From NCBI RefSeq assembly GCF_023822065.1, contig NZ_CP084930.1, positions 762,501 through 826,500 of the forward strand: DNA of 64,000 bases, given 5' to 3'. Source of the stretch: Sphingomonas morindae (GTDB lineage: Bacteria > Pseudomonadota > Alphaproteobacteria > Sphingomonadales > Sphingomonadaceae). Positions 7,661-18,212 of this stretch are shown here, one piece after another. The notes under the pieces were generated by a model. It was not told the DNA's origin. It did not search any database and saw only the letters and a list, made by a program, of their open reading frames with translations. How positions within the stretch are numbered: the first letter of the stretch is position 1; each line of letters opens with the position of its first letter. The translations under genes were made by a program, and so were the position numbers.

Positions 7661-10576
7661 TTAGCTGGCCTTGGCGAGCTGCGGGGCGGCATCGGTCAGG
7701 CCGAGCGCGGCGGCGATCAGCGCCTGCTGCTCGGCGGCATGGCGCTTGGCGAGCCCGGTGGCGGTCGCCGCCGAAGCCTTGCGCCCGGCATAGACCGGCC
7801 GCTTGGTCTTGGCGCCGGCCTCGCCCAGGCACTCCTCGATCAGCGATTCGACGAAGAACCAGGAGCCCGCATTTTTCGGCTCCTCCTGCGCCCACACCAC
7901 CGTCTCGACATTGGGATAGGCGCGCAGCCGCTCCACGATCACGTCCGACGGGAAGGGATAGATCTGCTCGACGCGCAGGATGGCGACATCGCCCAGCCCC
8001 GCCTCGTCGCGCGCCTCCATCAGATCATAGGCGACCTTGCCCGAGCAGAGCACCAGCCGGCGCACCTCGGCCTCGGCCGGCGCCTTGGGATCGAACAGCA
8101 CGCGGTGGAAGCGGCTGTCGCCGGTGAGATCGGCCAGGCTGGAGACCGCCGCCTTGTGCCGCAGCAGCGACTTGGGCGTCATGATGATCAGCGGCTTGCG
8201 GAAGTCGCGCGTCATCTGGCGCCGCAGGATGTGGAAATAATTGGCCGGCGTGGTGCAGTTGGCGACCTGGATATTATCCTCGGCGCAGAGCTGGAGATAG
8301 CGCTCCAGCCGGGCGGAGCTGTGCTCGGGGCCCTGCCCCTCATAGCCGTGCGGCAGCAGCATCACCAGGCCGTTGGCCCGCAGCCACTTGGCTTCGGACG
8401 CGGCGATGAACTGATCGATGATCACCTGCGCGCCGTTGGCGAAATCGCCGAACTGCGCCTCCCACAGCACCAGCGTCTTGGGGTCGGCGCCGGCATAGCC
8501 ATATTCGAAGCCCAGCACGCCGAACTCGGACAGCGGGCTGTCCAGCACCTGGAACTTGCGGTCCACCTCGGACAGCGGGATATATTTGTGGCCGTCCTTC
8601 TGGTCGGTCCAGGCGGCGTGGCGCTGGCTGAAGGTGCCGCGCCCCGAATCCTGGCCCGAAAGCCGCACGCCATAGCCTTCCTGGAGCAGCGTGCCGAAGG
8701 CCAGCGCCTCGGCGGTCGCCCAGTCGAAGCCCTCGCCGGTCTCGAACATCTTCTTCTTGGCGTCGAGCACGCGGGCCAGCGTCTTGTGGATGGTGAAGCC
8801 ATCGGGCACGCCGGTCAGGATCGGCACCAGCGCGTCGATCTGATCCTGCTTGACCGCCGTGGTGCCCGACGGGCCGACCACCGAGACCGGCGCCGAAAGC
8901 CCCGCCCAGGCGCCCTCGAACCAGTCCGCCTTGTTGGGACGGTAGCTCTTGCCCGCCTCGAACTCCTGCTCGAGTTCGGCGACGTAGCGCGCCTCCTCGG
9001 CCTCGATCCAGGCCTGGTCGACCACGCCCTCCTCCTTCAGCCGCGCGCCATAGACGGCGGACACGGGCGGATGCTTGCGGATCGCCTCGTACATCAGCGG
9101 CTGGGTGAAGCCCGGCTCATCGCCCTCATTGTGGCCGAAGCGGCGATAGCACCACATGTCGATCACCACGTCGCGCTTGAACGCCTGGCGGAAATCGGTC
9201 GCGAGCTTGGAGGCGAAGGTCACCGCCTCGGGATCGTCGCCATTCACGTGCAGGATCGGCGCCTGCACCGTCTTGGCCACGTCCGACGGATAGGGCGAGG
9301 ACCGCGCGAATTGCGGGCTGGTGGTGAAGCCGACCTGATTGTTAACGATGAAGTGGATGGTGCCGCCGGTATTGTAGCCGCGCAGGCCGGAAAAGCCGAG
9401 GCACTCCGCCACGATGCCCTGGCCGGCAAAGGCCGCGTCGCCATGCATCAGGATCGGCAGCACCTTGTGGCGCTCATTGTCCTTGAGCTTGGTCTGCTTG
9501 GCGCGCGCCTTGCCGAGCACCACCGGGTCCACCGCCTCGAGATGCGAGGGATTGGCCGAGAGCGACATATGCACCTTCACGCCCTCGAACTCGCGATCGG
9601 TGGAGGTGCCGAGATGATATTTCACGTCGCCCGAGCCGCCGACATCCTCGGGATTGGCCGAGCCGCCCGCGAACTCGCTGAACACCGCGCGATAGGGCTT
9701 GCCCATGACGTTGACGAGCACGTTGAGCCGGCCGCGATGCGGCATGCCCAGCACGATCTCGTTCACGCCGGCGAGGCCGCCATATTTGATCACCGCTTCC
9801 AGCGCGGGCAGCGCGCTTTCGCCGCCGTCGAGTCCGAAGCGCTTGGTGCCCACATATTTGCGGCCCAGGAACTTCTCGTACTGCTCGCCCTGGATGACCT
9901 TGGACAGGATCGCCTTCTTCCCCTCGGGGGTGAACTGGATATCCTTGTCGCGGCCTTCCATCCGCTCCTGCAGGAAGCGGCGCTCCTCGACATCGCCGAT
10001 ATGCATATATTCGAGGCCGACGCTGCCGCAGTAGTTGCGCCGGAGCACCGCCACGATCTCGCGCACCGTGGCGCGCTCGAACCCGAGCGTGCCGCCGAGG
10101 AAGATCGGCCGGTCCAGATCCTGGTCGGTGAAGCCGTGATAGGAGGGCTCGAGATCGGCGGGAACGTCGCGCCGCGCCAGCCCCAGCGGATCGAGCGTCG
10201 CGGCAAGATGCCCGCGCACGCGATAGGTGCGGATCAGCATCATCGCGCGGATCGAGTCGAGCGTCGCGGCGGCGATCGCCGCCTCGTTCGCGGGGCCGGC
10301 GGCCGGCGCCGCCGGCGCGGCGGGCTTGCCGCCCTTGGCGGGCTTGGGCGCGGGCGCCATCTGGGTCGGATCGAGGCCGGCGGTGAGCGGATCGGTCTCG
10401 CTCGGCGGCCAGTTCGGACGGGCCCAGCTCGGCCCGGTGATCGCCGCCGCGATCTCGTCGAAATAGCGGGCCCAGGCCGGGTCCACATCGGCCTTGTCGG
10501 CCTGCCACTTCTTGTAGAGCCCTTCCACGAAGGAGGGGCTCACGCCCGCCAGTTCGATCTCGCCTTCAAAGCCCAT
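7661..10576 (-). CDS. odhA: 2-oxoglutarate dehydrogenase E1 component
   Basis: The thiamine-diphosphate-dependent decarboxylase decarboxylates 2-oxoglutarate and reductively succinylates E2. It is 971 residues, normal for bacterial E1o. Visible features are the N-terminal E2-binding segment ([20 protein letters not shown]), [15 protein letters not shown], the ThDP/Mg site around [14 protein letters not shown] ... NNQVGFTT, and the C-terminal [10 protein letters not shown]. The start is ATG 10576 (MGFEGEIEL) with AAGGAC six bases upstream; an in-frame extension of 13 residues is rejected. It lies 92 bases after sucD, probably in the same transcript as odhB and lpdA. Confidence 0.96.
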   Translation of the reverse strand: MGFEGEIELAGVSPSFVEGLYKKWQADKADVDPAWARYFDEIAAAITGPSWARPNWPPSETDPLTAGLDPTQMAPAPKPAKGGKPAAPAAPAAGPANEAAIAAATLDSIRAMMLIRTYRVRGHLAATLDPLGLARRDVPADLEPSYHGFTDQDLDRPIFLGGTLGFERATVREIVAVLRRNYCGSVGLEYMHIGDVEERRFLQERMEGRDKDIQFTPEGKKAILSKVIQGEQYEKFLGRKYVGTKRFGLDGGESALPALEAVIKYGGLAGVNEIVLGMPHRGRLNVLVNVMGKPYRAVFSEFAGGSANPEDVGGSGDVKYHLGTSTDREFEGVKVHMSLSANPSHLEAVDPVVLGKARAKQTKLKDNERHKVLPILMHGDAAFAGQGIVAECLGFSGLRGYNTGGTIHFIVNNQVGFTTSPQFARSSPYPSDVAKTVQAPILHVNGDDPEAVTFASKLATDFRQAFKRDVVIDMWCYRRFGHNEGDEPGFTQPLMYEAIRKHPPVSAVYGARLKEEGVVDQAWIEAEEARYVAELEQEFEAGKSYRPNKADWFEGAWAGLSAPVSVVGPSGTTAVKQDQIDALVPILTGVPDGFTIHKTLARVLDAKKKMFETGEGFDWATAEALAFGTLLQEGYGVRLSGQDSGRGTFSQRHAAWTDQKDGHKYIPLSEVDRKFQVLDSPLSEFGVLGFEYGYAGADPKTLVLWEAQFGDFANGAQVIIDQFIAASEAKWLRANGLVMLLPHGYEGQGPEHSSARLERYLQLCAEDNIQVANCTTPANYFHILRRQMTRDFRKPLIIMTPKSLLRHKAAVSSLADLTGDSRFHRVLFDPKAPAEAEVRRLVLCSGKVAYDLMEARDEAGLGDVAILRVEQIYPFPSDVIVERLRAYPNVETVVWAQEEPKNAGSWFFVESLIEECLGEAGAKTKRPVYAGRKASAATATGLAKRHAAEQQALIAAALGLTDAAPQLAKAS

Positions 10577-10668
10577 GTCACCGTCCTTATCACCCGGGCG
10601 CCCGCCATGGATCACCCGGGTTTCTCACGTCCGCCGCGTCGGCCGCATGGTCGGCGCGCGCTGCTGCC

Positions 10669-11553
10669 TCAGCCCTTCAGCAGGGCCGAAAGCGTGGTGC
10701 CGAGCTCCGAGGGGCTCGCCGCCACCTTGATCCCGGCCGCTTCCATCGCCGCGATCTTGTCCTCGGCGCCGCCCTGGCCGCCCGACACGATCGCGCCCGC
10801 ATGGCCCATGCGCCGGCCCGGAGGCGCGGTACGGCCCGCGATGAAGCCGACCATCGGCTTCTTGCGGCCGCGCTTGGCCTCGTCGCGCAGGAACTGCGCC
10901 GCCTCTTCCTCGGCCGAACCACCGATCTCGCCGATCATGATGATCGACTGGGTGGCCTCGTCGGCCAGGAACAGCTCTAGCACGTCGATGAAGTTGGTGC
11001 CGTTGACGGGGTCGCCGCCGATGCCCACCGCCGTGGTCTGGCCCAGGCCTTCGTTGCTGGTCTGAAACACGGCCTCATAGGTAAGCGTGCCGGAGCGCGA
11101 AACAACGCCCACCGAGCCCTTGGAGAAGATCGAGCCCGGCATGATGCCGATCTTGCACTCGCCCGGGGTCAGCACGCCGGGGCAGTTCGGCCCGATCAGC
11201 CGCGACTTGGAGCCCGACAGCGCGCGCTTCACGCGCACCATGTCCAGCACCGGAATGCCTTCGGTGATGCACACGATCAGCGGCACCTCGGCATCGATCG
11301 CCTCGAGGATCGAGTCGGCGGCGAAGGCGGGCGGCACATAGATGACCGAAGCCTCGGCCCCGGTGGTGGCCACGGCCTCCTTGACGGTGTCGAACACCGG
11401 CAGGCCGATATGGGTGGACCCGCCCTTGCCGGGCGTGACGCCGCCGACCATCTTGGTCCCGTAGGCGATCGCCTGCTCCGAGTGGAACGTGCCCTGGCTG
11501 CCGGTAAGACCCTGGCAGATCACCTTGGTGTTCGCGTTGACGAGGATGCTCAT
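10669..11553 (-). CDS. sucD: Succinyl-CoA synthetase alpha subunit
   Basis: SucD is the CoA-binding and histidine-phosphorylated subunit of succinyl-CoA synthetase, which couples succinyl-CoA cleavage to nucleoside triphosphate formation. The 294 residues include the N-terminal CoA-binding part ([17 protein letters not shown] ... GGVTPGKGG), [21 protein letters not shown], and the phospho-histidine motif [14 protein letters not shown]. The enzyme needs the beta subunit SucC, normally encoded just upstream (mdh-sucC-sucD), but no sucC is present here; a GIY-YIG gene and paired repeats occupy that place. odhA-odhB-lpdA follow in the same direction. Confidence 0.96.
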   Translation of the reverse strand: MSILVNANTKVICQGLTGSQGTFHSEQAIAYGTKMVGGVTPGKGGSTHIGLPVFDTVKEAVATTGAEASVIYVPPAFAADSILEAIDAEVPLIVCITEGIPVLDMVRVKRALSGSKSRLIGPNCPGVLTPGECKIGIMPGSIFSKGSVGVVSRSGTLTYEAVFQTSNEGLGQTTAVGIGGDPVNGTNFIDVLELFLADEATQSIIMIGEIGGSAEEEAAQFLRDEAKRGRKKPMVGFIAGRTAPPGRRMGHAGAIVSGGQGGAEDKIAAMEAAGIKVAASPSELGTTLSALLKG

Positions 11554-11576
11554 GCCTTGTTCTTCGCCCTTCTTTC

Positions 11577-11603
11577 GTCACTCCGGCGAAGGCCGGAGTC
11601 CAG
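11577..11603 (+). repeat. Hairpin repeat element, copy A
   Basis: A 27-base element beginning GTCACTCCGGC and ending GCCGGAGTCCAG, with a perfect 7-bp stem (CTCCGGC / GCCGGAG) and loop GAAG. It matches copy B at 11928-11954, in opposite orientation, at 24 of 27 positions. Two of the three differences are compensatory, preserving a stem base pair (T-A here, C-G there). The element ends three bases before the GIY-YIG stop codon. It looks like an intergenic palindromic repeat of the sort common in sphingomonads. Confidence 0.75.
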
Positions 11604-11606
11604 TCC

Positions 11607-11897
11607 CTACGTCAGCGACGCGAACAGATCTTCCCAGCCGGGATTCATCTCTTCGATCACGCGCATCTTCCATGCGCGCCGCCACGCCTTGATCTGCTTC
11701 TCGCGTCGGATCGCATCCTCGATGCGATCATGAACCTCGAACCAAACCAGATTTGTGCAGCCATAGCGAGAAGTGAAGCCGGCGCCGAGGCCGGCCTTAT
11801 GCTCGTAGGCACGCTTCACCAGGTCACTCGTTACGCCCACATACAAGGTGCCGTTGCGGCCGCTCGCCATGATATAGACAAAGCCGCGCCGGCCCAC
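11607..11897 (-). CDS. GIY-YIG nuclease family protein
   Basis: A 96-residue, single-domain GIY-YIG protein. The two motif strands read VYIM and LYVGVT, followed by the conserved Arg/Glu region (LVKRAYEHKAG) and the typical tail REKQIKAWRRAWKMRVIEEMNPGW. Small family members of this type are widespread and mostly uncharacterised; they are related to UvrC and homing nuclease catalytic domains. The start is GTG 11897; no ATG is in frame. The gene is bracketed by two inverted copies of a 27-base hairpin repeat, one ending three bases from its stop and one about 30 bases upstream of its start, and sits between mdh and sucD where sucC would be expected. Confidence 0.88.
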   Translation of the reverse strand: MGRRGFVYIMASGRNGTLYVGVTSDLVKRAYEHKAGLGAGFTSRYGCTNLVWFEVHDRIEDAIRREKQIKAWRRAWKMRVIEEMNPGWEDLFASLT

Positions 11898-11927
11898 GCG
11901 CCGTCATCCCAAGCCAAGGCCGCGGGC

Positions 11928-11954
11928 CTGGACCCCGGCCTGCGCCGGGGTGAC
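11928..11954 (-). repeat. Hairpin repeat element, copy B
   Basis: Inverted copy of the element at 11577-11603. On the minus strand it begins GTCACCCCGGC and ends GCCGGGGTCCAG, with an 8-bp stem (ACCCCGGC / GCCGGGGT) and loop GCAG. On the side facing the GIY-YIG gene the similarity to intergenic palindromes continues with a GGGATGAC end at about 11902-11909, so the full element here is roughly 50 bases with GTCA/TGAC termini. Confidence 0.75.
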
Positions 11955-11977
11955 GACACCTAAGGATAATTCCCCCC

Positions 11978-13038
<1,061 letters not shown>

Positions 13039-13117
13039 CCGCTTTGCGGCGACCGCGAACAGGAAAGCATGAAAAGCCACAGGCCGGACCGGGGCGGGAC
13101 AAAGCCCGGCTGTCGGG

Positions 13118-14230
13118 TCAGACGACGCCGTGGCCGCGCGCGAGATAATCGGCCGAGCGCATCTCCATCAGGCGCGAGACGGTGCGCTCGAATTCGAACC
13201 CGTCATCCCCGCCGACATAGAGGCGCTCGGGCTCGGCATCGGCGGCGGCGAGCAGCTTGACGCCATGCTCGTACAGCGCGTCGATCAGCAGCTTGAAGCG
13301 CGCCGCCTCATTCCGCCGCTCGGGCGTGAACAGCGGGATGCCGACCAGGATCACCGTGTGGTAGCGCCGCGCCACCGCGAGATAGTCGGCGGTGCCGCGC
13401 GCATCGCGGCACAGCCGGGCGAAGGAGAAGACGGCGACACCCTTGACGCTCTTGGGCACCAACAGCGTGCGGCCGCCCGGCACGGCGATCTCTTCCGAGG
13501 GCACATGCGCCCGGTCCTCCACCGGGAAATCGGTGAGGCGGAAAAAGGCGCGGCTCAGCGCCTCGGTGGCGGCGCGGCCATTGGGCACATACCAGGTCGG
13601 GAAGCCGCCCAGCCGCTGGAGCCGGTAATCGGTCGGGCCATCCAGCGCGCGCACGTCCAGCCGCTCCTCGAGCAGCGCGATGAAGGGCAGGAAATGCTCG
13701 CGATTGAGGCCGTTCCTGTACAGATCGGCGGGCGCGCGATTGGAGGTGGCGACCATCGTCACGTCATGGCTCATCAGCCGCGTGAAGAGCCGCGACAGGA
13801 TCATCGCATCGGCGGCGTTGGTGACGATCAGCTCGTCGAAGGCGAGCAGCCGCACCTCGTCAGCCAGCGCGTCGGCCACCGGGAGAACCGGATCGGCCAC
13901 GGCGCGTGCGCGCTCGGCGCGCAGCCGCTCATGCACATCGAGCATGAACTCGTGAAAATGCACGCGGCGCTTGTTGGGCATCGCGACGCAATCGAAGAAC
14001 AGGTCCATCAGCATGGACTTGCCGCGGCCGACCCCGCCCCAGAGATAGACGCCTCGCACCGGCTCCGGCCGCCGGCCGAGCGCGCGCCACAGCACCGATC
14101 CGCGCCGTGGCCGGGCATCGAGCGCCACCGCCGCCTGGTCCAGCCGAGCCGCGATGGCGCGCTGCGCCGGATCGGGGCGCAGCTCGCCCCGGGCGACGAG
14201 CGCGTCGTAGCGACCGAGGACTCCCGTCAT
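13118..14230 (-). CDS. zapE: Cell division protein ZapE (AFG1-like ATPase)
   Basis: ZapE is a cytoplasmic P-loop ATPase of the AFG1/LACE1 family that associates with the Z ring in E. coli. The 370 residues contain GVYLWGGVGRGKSMLMD (Walker A), the characteristic KRRVHFHEFMLDVHERL, Walker B LLAFDELIVTNAADAMIL, TSNRAPADLYRNGLNRE and FARLCRDARGTADYLAV. The start ATG lies three bases after the paaI stop, making it the last gene of sdhCDAB-paaI-zapE. Linkage of zapE to sdh and mdh genes is common in alphaproteobacteria. Confidence 0.94.
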   Translation of the reverse strand: MTGVLGRYDALVARGELRPDPAQRAIAARLDQAAVALDARPRRGSVLWRALGRRPEPVRGVYLWGGVGRGKSMLMDLFFDCVAMPNKRRVHFHEFMLDVHERLRAERARAVADPVLPVADALADEVRLLAFDELIVTNAADAMILSRLFTRLMSHDVTMVATSNRAPADLYRNGLNREHFLPFIALLEERLDVRALDGPTDYRLQRLGGFPTWYVPNGRAATEALSRAFFRLTDFPVEDRAHVPSEEIAVPGGRTLLVPKSVKGVAVFSFARLCRDARGTADYLAVARRYHTVILVGIPLFTPERRNEAARFKLLIDALYEHGVKLLAAADAEPERLYVGGDDGFEFERTVSRLMEMRSADYLARGHGVV

Positions 14231-14233
14231 GCC

Positions 14234-14671
14234 TCAGCCGCGCGGGGCGCTGAACTTCCGCAGCGTGCCCTCGAAGCTCAGCAGCAGCCGGCCCTCCTGC
14301 TCCATCACGCCACGCAGGAAGAGCAGCCGCCCCGTCTCGCGCAAAATCTCCACCACCGCGTCGAGCGGCTGGTCGATCCGCCCCGCATCCAGAAACTGGC
14401 TGGACTGGGCGAGCGTCACCGCCTCGCCGATCCGCACGCGCCCCAGCGCCTGCGGCGCCACGAACAGCACCTGGTCGAGAAAGGCGAGCATGAATCCGCC
14501 ATGGATCATGTCCATGCCATTGGCGCGGGCCGGGCCGGTCTCGACCCGGCACCGCACCCGCTCGCCTTCCACCCGCGCCCGGATCAGCCCGAACACCGCG
14601 TTGAAATCCTCGCGCGGGGAGCGCCAGCCGACAAAGCCCTCGCCGTCCGGCTCCAGCGCCGCGTCCGTCAT
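14234..14671 (-). CDS. PaaI-type hotdog thioesterase
   Basis: A 145-residue hotdog-fold protein of the PaaI/YdiI type. The family motif is GMDMIHGGFMLAFLDQVL (about residues 53-70), followed by the strand-rich C-terminus. Members hydrolyse acyl-CoA thioesters, often aromatic or short-chain ones; the substrate here cannot be told. Its ATG lies two bases after the sdhB stop, and zapE begins three bases after its own stop, so it is embedded in the succinate dehydrogenase transcript. It could salvage CoA from dead-end thioesters, but that is inference. Confidence 0.85.
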   Translation of the reverse strand: MTDAALEPDGEGFVGWRSPREDFNAVFGLIRARVEGERVRCRVETGPARANGMDMIHGGFMLAFLDQVLFVAPQALGRVRIGEAVTLAQSSQFLDAGRIDQPLDAVVEILRETGRLLFLRGVMEQEGRLLLSFEGTLRKFSAPRG

Positions 14672-14673
14672 GG

Positions 14674-15456
14674 TCAGACCGCGCGCTCCACTTCGAGCTT
14701 CTTGATCTCGGCGATCGCCTTGGCCGGGCTCAGCCCCTTGGGGCAGACATTGGCGCAGTTCATGATCGTGTGGCAGCGATAGAGGCGGAAGGGATCCTCC
14801 AGCTCGTCGAGCCGCTCGCCGGTCATCTCGTCGCGGCTGTCGGCCAGCCAGCGATAGGCCTGGAGCAGGATCGCCGGACCGAGGAACTTGTCCGAATTCC
14901 ACCAATAGCTCGGGCACGAGGTCGAGCAGCAGGCGCACAGGATGCACTCGTAGAGCCCGTCGAGCTGGGCGCGATCCTCGGGCGACTGGAGCCGCTCCTT
15001 GCCCGCGGGGGCCGGCGTCACCGTCTGCAGCCACGGCTTGATCGAGGCATATTGCGCGTAGAAGTGCGTGAAGTCCGGCACCAGATCCTTGATCACGTCC
15101 ATATGCGGCAGCGGCGTGATCTGCACCGTGGACTTGCAGTCCTCGATCGCGGTGGTGCAGGCGAGGCCGTTCTTCCCGTCGATGTTCATCGAGCAGGAGC
15201 CGCAAATCCCTTCCCGGCACGAACGGCGGAAGGTCAGGCTGGGATCGATCTCGTTCTTGATCTTCAGCAGCGCGTCCAACACCATCGGACCCGTCTCGGC
15301 GAGATCCAGCTCGAACGTGTCGTAGCGCGGATTTTCGCCGCTATCGGGATCGTAGCGGTAGATCTTGAAGGTGCGGGGTTTGGCCGCGCCATCCGCCTTG
15401 TGGACCTTGCCGGTCTTGCGGATCGTCGAGTTCTTGGGAAGTGCGAATTCGGCCAT
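14674..15456 (-). CDS. sdhB: Succinate dehydrogenase iron-sulfur subunit
   Basis: SdhB relays electrons from SdhA to the quinone site of complex II. The 260 residues show the [2Fe-2S] ferredoxin cluster CREGICGSC ... C (about 78-102) and two C-terminal cysteine sets, [16 protein letters not shown] and [17 protein letters not shown], for the [4Fe-4S] and [3Fe-4S] centres. All expected cysteines are present. It follows sdhA by nine bases and precedes the PaaI thioesterase by two. Confidence 0.97.
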   Translation of the reverse strand: MAEFALPKNSTIRKTGKVHKADGAAKPRTFKIYRYDPDSGENPRYDTFELDLAETGPMVLDALLKIKNEIDPSLTFRRSCREGICGSCSMNIDGKNGLACTTAIEDCKSTVQITPLPHMDVIKDLVPDFTHFYAQYASIKPWLQTVTPAPAGKERLQSPEDRAQLDGLYECILCACCSTSCPSYWWNSDKFLGPAILLQAYRWLADSRDEMTGERLDELEDPFRLYRCHTIMNCANVCPKGLSPAKAIAEIKKLEVERAV

Positions 15457-15465
15457 GGCTCGTCC

Positions 15466-17259
15466 TCAATACACCCGCGCCTTGGGCTTGATATACTCGA
15501 CCTCGTCGGTCAGCGTATATTCGTGCACCGGGCGATAATCGATCGCCACCTTCTCGGCGGTGCCACCGTCGAACCAGGCGATCGTGTGCTTCATCCACTC
15601 GGCGTCGTTCCGCTCGGGGAAATCCTCGTGCATATGGGCGCCGCGGCTTTCCTTGCGGTTGGCGGCGGAATGCATGGTCACCACCGCCTGCGGGAGCATA
15701 TTGTCCAGCTCCAGCGTCTCGATCAGATCGGTGTTCCAGATCATCGAGCGGTCGGCCACGCCGACATCGGCCAGGCCCTCATACACGGTGTCGATCCGGC
15801 CCTTGCCCTCCTCGAGCAGCGCGGTGTCGCGGAACACGGCGGCGTGCTTCTGCATCGTCCGCTGCATCTCCAGGCGGATCGCGGCGGTCGGCGTGGCGCC
15901 GCTGGCGTTGCGGAACCGGTCGAGCCGGGTCAGCGCCCGCTCGTCGGCCGCCGTCACCACCGCGCCATGTTTGGTGCCGGGCTTCAGGATATCGGCGATG
16001 CGCAGGCCGGTCGCGCGGCCGAACACCACCAGATCGATCAGCGAGTTGGACCCGAGCCGGTTGGCGCCGTGCACCGACACGCAGGCCGCCTCGCCCACCG
16101 CGAACAGGCCGGGCACCACGCTATCGGGATCGCCGTCGCGCAGCGTCACCACCTCGCCATGATAATTGGTCGGGATGCCGCCCATATTATAGTGCACCGT
16201 CGGGGTCACCGGCAGCGGCTGGCGGGTGAGATCGACGCCCGCGAAGATCTTGCCCGTCTCGGTGATGCCCGGCAGCCGCTCCGCCAGCACCTTGGGATCG
16301 ATATGATCGAGGTGCAGGTAGATATGGTCCTTGTTGGCGCCGACGCCGCGACCCTCGCGGATCTCCATCGCCATCGACCGGCTCACCACATCGCGCGAGG
16401 CCAGATCCTTGGCGGACGGGGCATAGCGCTCCATGAAGCGCTCGCCCTCCGAATTGGTGAGATAGCCGCCCTCGCCGCGCGCACCCTCGGTGATGAGCAC
16501 GCCCGCGCCATAGATGCCGGTCGGATGGAATTGCACGAATTCCATGTCCTGCAGCGGCAGGCCCGCGCGCAGCACCATGCCGCCGCCGTCGCCCGTGCAG
16601 GTATGCGCCGAGGTCGCCGAGAAATAGCAGCGGCCATAGCCGCCCGTTGCCAGCACCGTCGCATGGCTGCGGAAGCGGTGGATGGTGCCGTCTTCCATGC
16701 AGAGCGCGATCACGCCCTTGCACTCCCCGTCCTCCATGATGAGGTCGAGCGCGAAATATTCGATGTAGAAGTCGGCGTCGTACTTCAGGCTCTGCTGGTA
16801 GAGCGTGTGCAGCATGGCGTGGCCGGTGCGGTCGGCGGCGGCGCAGGTGCGCTGCGCGGCCGGACCGGCGCCCATATTCTGCATCATGCCGCCGAAGGGG
16901 CGCTGGTAGATGCGGCCCTCGGTGGTGCGGCTGAAGGGCATGCCGGCATGTTCCAGCTCGTACACCGCCGCCGGCGCCTCGCGCACCAGATATTCGATCG
17001 CATCCTGGTCGCCCAGCCAGTCCGATCCCTTGACGGTATCGTACATGTGCCAGGTCCAATGGTCCGGGCCCATATTGCCGAGGCTCGCGGCGATCCCGCC
17101 CTGCGCCGCCACCGTGTGGCTGCGGGTCGGGAAGACCTTGGTGATGCAGGCCGTCTTCAGCCGGCGCTCGGCGATGCCCATGGTGGCGCGAAGGCCCGAG
17201 CCGCCGGCGCCGACGACCACCGCGTCATAGACATGGTCGATGATCTGATAGGCGGACAT
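15466..17259 (-). CDS. sdhA: Succinate dehydrogenase flavoprotein subunit
   Basis: The catalytic subunit oxidises succinate to fumarate with covalently bound FAD. It has 597 residues: Rossmann motif [12 protein letters not shown], the flavinylated histidine region [33 protein letters not shown] in the active site, [11 protein letters not shown] and [17 protein letters not shown]. The start is ATG 17259 ([12 protein letters not shown]), which overlaps the sdhD stop by one base (TGATG), indicating translational coupling. The C-terminus ends [12 protein letters not shown] as is usual. Confidence 0.97.
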   Translation of the reverse strand: MSAYQIIDHVYDAVVVGAGGSGLRATMGIAERRLKTACITKVFPTRSHTVAAQGGIAASLGNMGPDHWTWHMYDTVKGSDWLGDQDAIEYLVREAPAAVYELEHAGMPFSRTTEGRIYQRPFGGMMQNMGAGPAAQRTCAAADRTGHAMLHTLYQQSLKYDADFYIEYFALDLIMEDGECKGVIALCMEDGTIHRFRSHATVLATGGYGRCYFSATSAHTCTGDGGGMVLRAGLPLQDMEFVQFHPTGIYGAGVLITEGARGEGGYLTNSEGERFMERYAPSAKDLASRDVVSRSMAMEIREGRGVGANKDHIYLHLDHIDPKVLAERLPGITETGKIFAGVDLTRQPLPVTPTVHYNMGGIPTNYHGEVVTLRDGDPDSVVPGLFAVGEAACVSVHGANRLGSNSLIDLVVFGRATGLRIADILKPGTKHGAVVTAADERALTRLDRFRNASGATPTAAIRLEMQRTMQKHAAVFRDTALLEEGKGRIDTVYEGLADVGVADRSMIWNTDLIETLELDNMLPQAVVTMHSAANRKESRGAHMHEDFPERNDAEWMKHTIAWFDGGTAEKVAIDYRPVHEYTLTDEVEYIKPKARVY

Positions 17260-17645
17260 CAGGCCTGCACCCCACCGAAAGCGATTTTGAGGATCGAGAA
17301 GATGCACAGCGCGCCGGCGGCCAGCGCATAGGCGTTGAACACCAGCGTCCAGAAGATCTTCACGCTCTCATGCGTGTAATCCTCGATGAACACCTGCAAC
17401 CCGAGCCGAAAATGGTAGAAGACGGAGATCACCAGCAGCACCATCGGCACCGCCACCAGCGGCGATTTCAGCCACAGCACCAGCGCCTGATGGTCCAGCA
17501 CTGGCAGGCGCGCCAGCGAAACGATGAACCAGGTGATCAGCAGCAGATTGCCCGCCGCCGTGACGCGCTGCATCCACCAATGGTGCGGCCCGGCATGGGC
17601 GGCGCCGAGGCCGCGCACGCGGCCGAGGCTGGTTCCGGTACCCAT
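17259..17645 (-). CDS. sdhD: Succinate dehydrogenase membrane anchor subunit D
   Basis: A 128-residue hydrophobic anchor of complex II with three transmembrane segments (about 30-48, 61-80, 97-122). The heme-ligand-type histidine lies in [16 protein letters not shown], and the N-terminus [17 protein letters not shown] is typical of the alphaproteobacterial form. ATG 17645 overlaps the sdhC stop by one base (TGATG), and the stop overlaps the sdhA ATG in the same way. Confidence 0.93.
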   Translation of the reverse strand: MGTGTSLGRVRGLGAAHAGPHHWWMQRVTAAGNLLLITWFIVSLARLPVLDHQALVLWLKSPLVAVPMVLLVISVFYHFRLGLQVFIEDYTHESVKIFWTLVFNAYALAAGALCIFSILKIAFGGVQA

Positions 17646-18082
17646 CAATATTTCCCCAAGATCACGGCCCAGAGGACAAGCGTCGCGACGAGCGAGACGA
17701 GGAAGGTGAGCAGGGCGCCCCGCTTGTTGGTGCGCAGCTCATAGCCCGCGCCCGTATCCAGCAGCAGATGCCGCACGCCCGAGGCCATATGCTGGAACAG
17801 CGCCCAGCTGAGCCCGATGCCGACCAGCCGCGCCAGCCAGTTGAACAGGGCCTGCGCGCCGCCGCGCGGGCTCGCCGCATCGGCTTCCACCACCCAGTGG
17901 TAGAAGCTGGCATAGGCCGCCGGGCTGATCGCGGCGGCGGTCAGCCACCAGGTGAAGATGGTGACCGCTCCCACGGCCAGGGTGAGGCCGGTCGCCCGAT
18001 GGACGATGGAGACCAGCATGTGCGGGCCCCATTTCCAGATGGTCAGGTGGGGCGAGAGCGGTCGCGCAGGATTTCGCGCCAT
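17645..18082 (-). CDS. sdhC: Succinate dehydrogenase cytochrome b556 subunit
   Basis: SdhC is the heme b and ubiquinone-binding anchor of complex II. The 145 residues start [18 protein letters not shown], with HRATGLTL in the first helix and the heme-ligand helix [17 protein letters not shown]. Three membrane segments are visible. The start is ATG 18082 with GGGAGG four bases upstream. It is the first gene of sdhCDAB-paaI-zapE. On the minus strand TTGCAT (18131-18136) and CTACAG (18110-18115), 15 bases apart, may be part of its promoter, but the match is weak. Confidence 0.95.
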   Translation of the reverse strand: MARNPARPLSPHLTIWKWGPHMLVSIVHRATGLTLAVGAVTIFTWWLTAAAISPAAYASFYHWVVEADAASPRGGAQALFNWLARLVGIGLSWALFQHMASGVRHLLLDTGAGYELRTNKRGALLTFLVSLVATLVLWAVILGKY

Positions 18083-18153
18083 GATGCCTCCCGTTCGAAT
18101 GCGCCGCCTCTGTAGACCATGTGGCACGCTATGCAAGAGTTGTGCAGCGCGGG

Positions 18154-18169
18154 CTAACCCACGCTTTAC
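18154..18169 (+). promoter_or_regulatory. CtrA-like element upstream of chemoreceptor 1
   Basis: CTAA-N7-TTTAC lies 43 bases before the chemoreceptor 1 ATG. The same arrangement, GTAA-N7-TTTAC, precedes chemoreceptor 2 (48 bases) and the Hpt gene (47 bases). It resembles the CtrA full site TTAA-N7-TTAAC with two consistent deviations. The binding factor is inferred. Confidence 0.4.
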
Positions 18170-18212
18170 GCTTCTCTGGCAAGGAGGGCCGGCCGCAACC
18201 GGAGTAGGCACC

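Noticed and set aside
7289-11065. Very long plus-strand open frame (over 1200 codons) opposite odhA, odhB and sucD
   Set aside because: It is antisense to three well-identified genes, its translation is rich in His/Arg/Gly/Leu with no recognisable domain, and such long shadows are expected in DNA with G or C at most third positions.
11577-11954. CRISPR or insertion sequence around the GIY-YIG gene
   Set aside because: Only two repeats, in opposite orientation with no regular spacers, and no transposase or target-site duplication visible.
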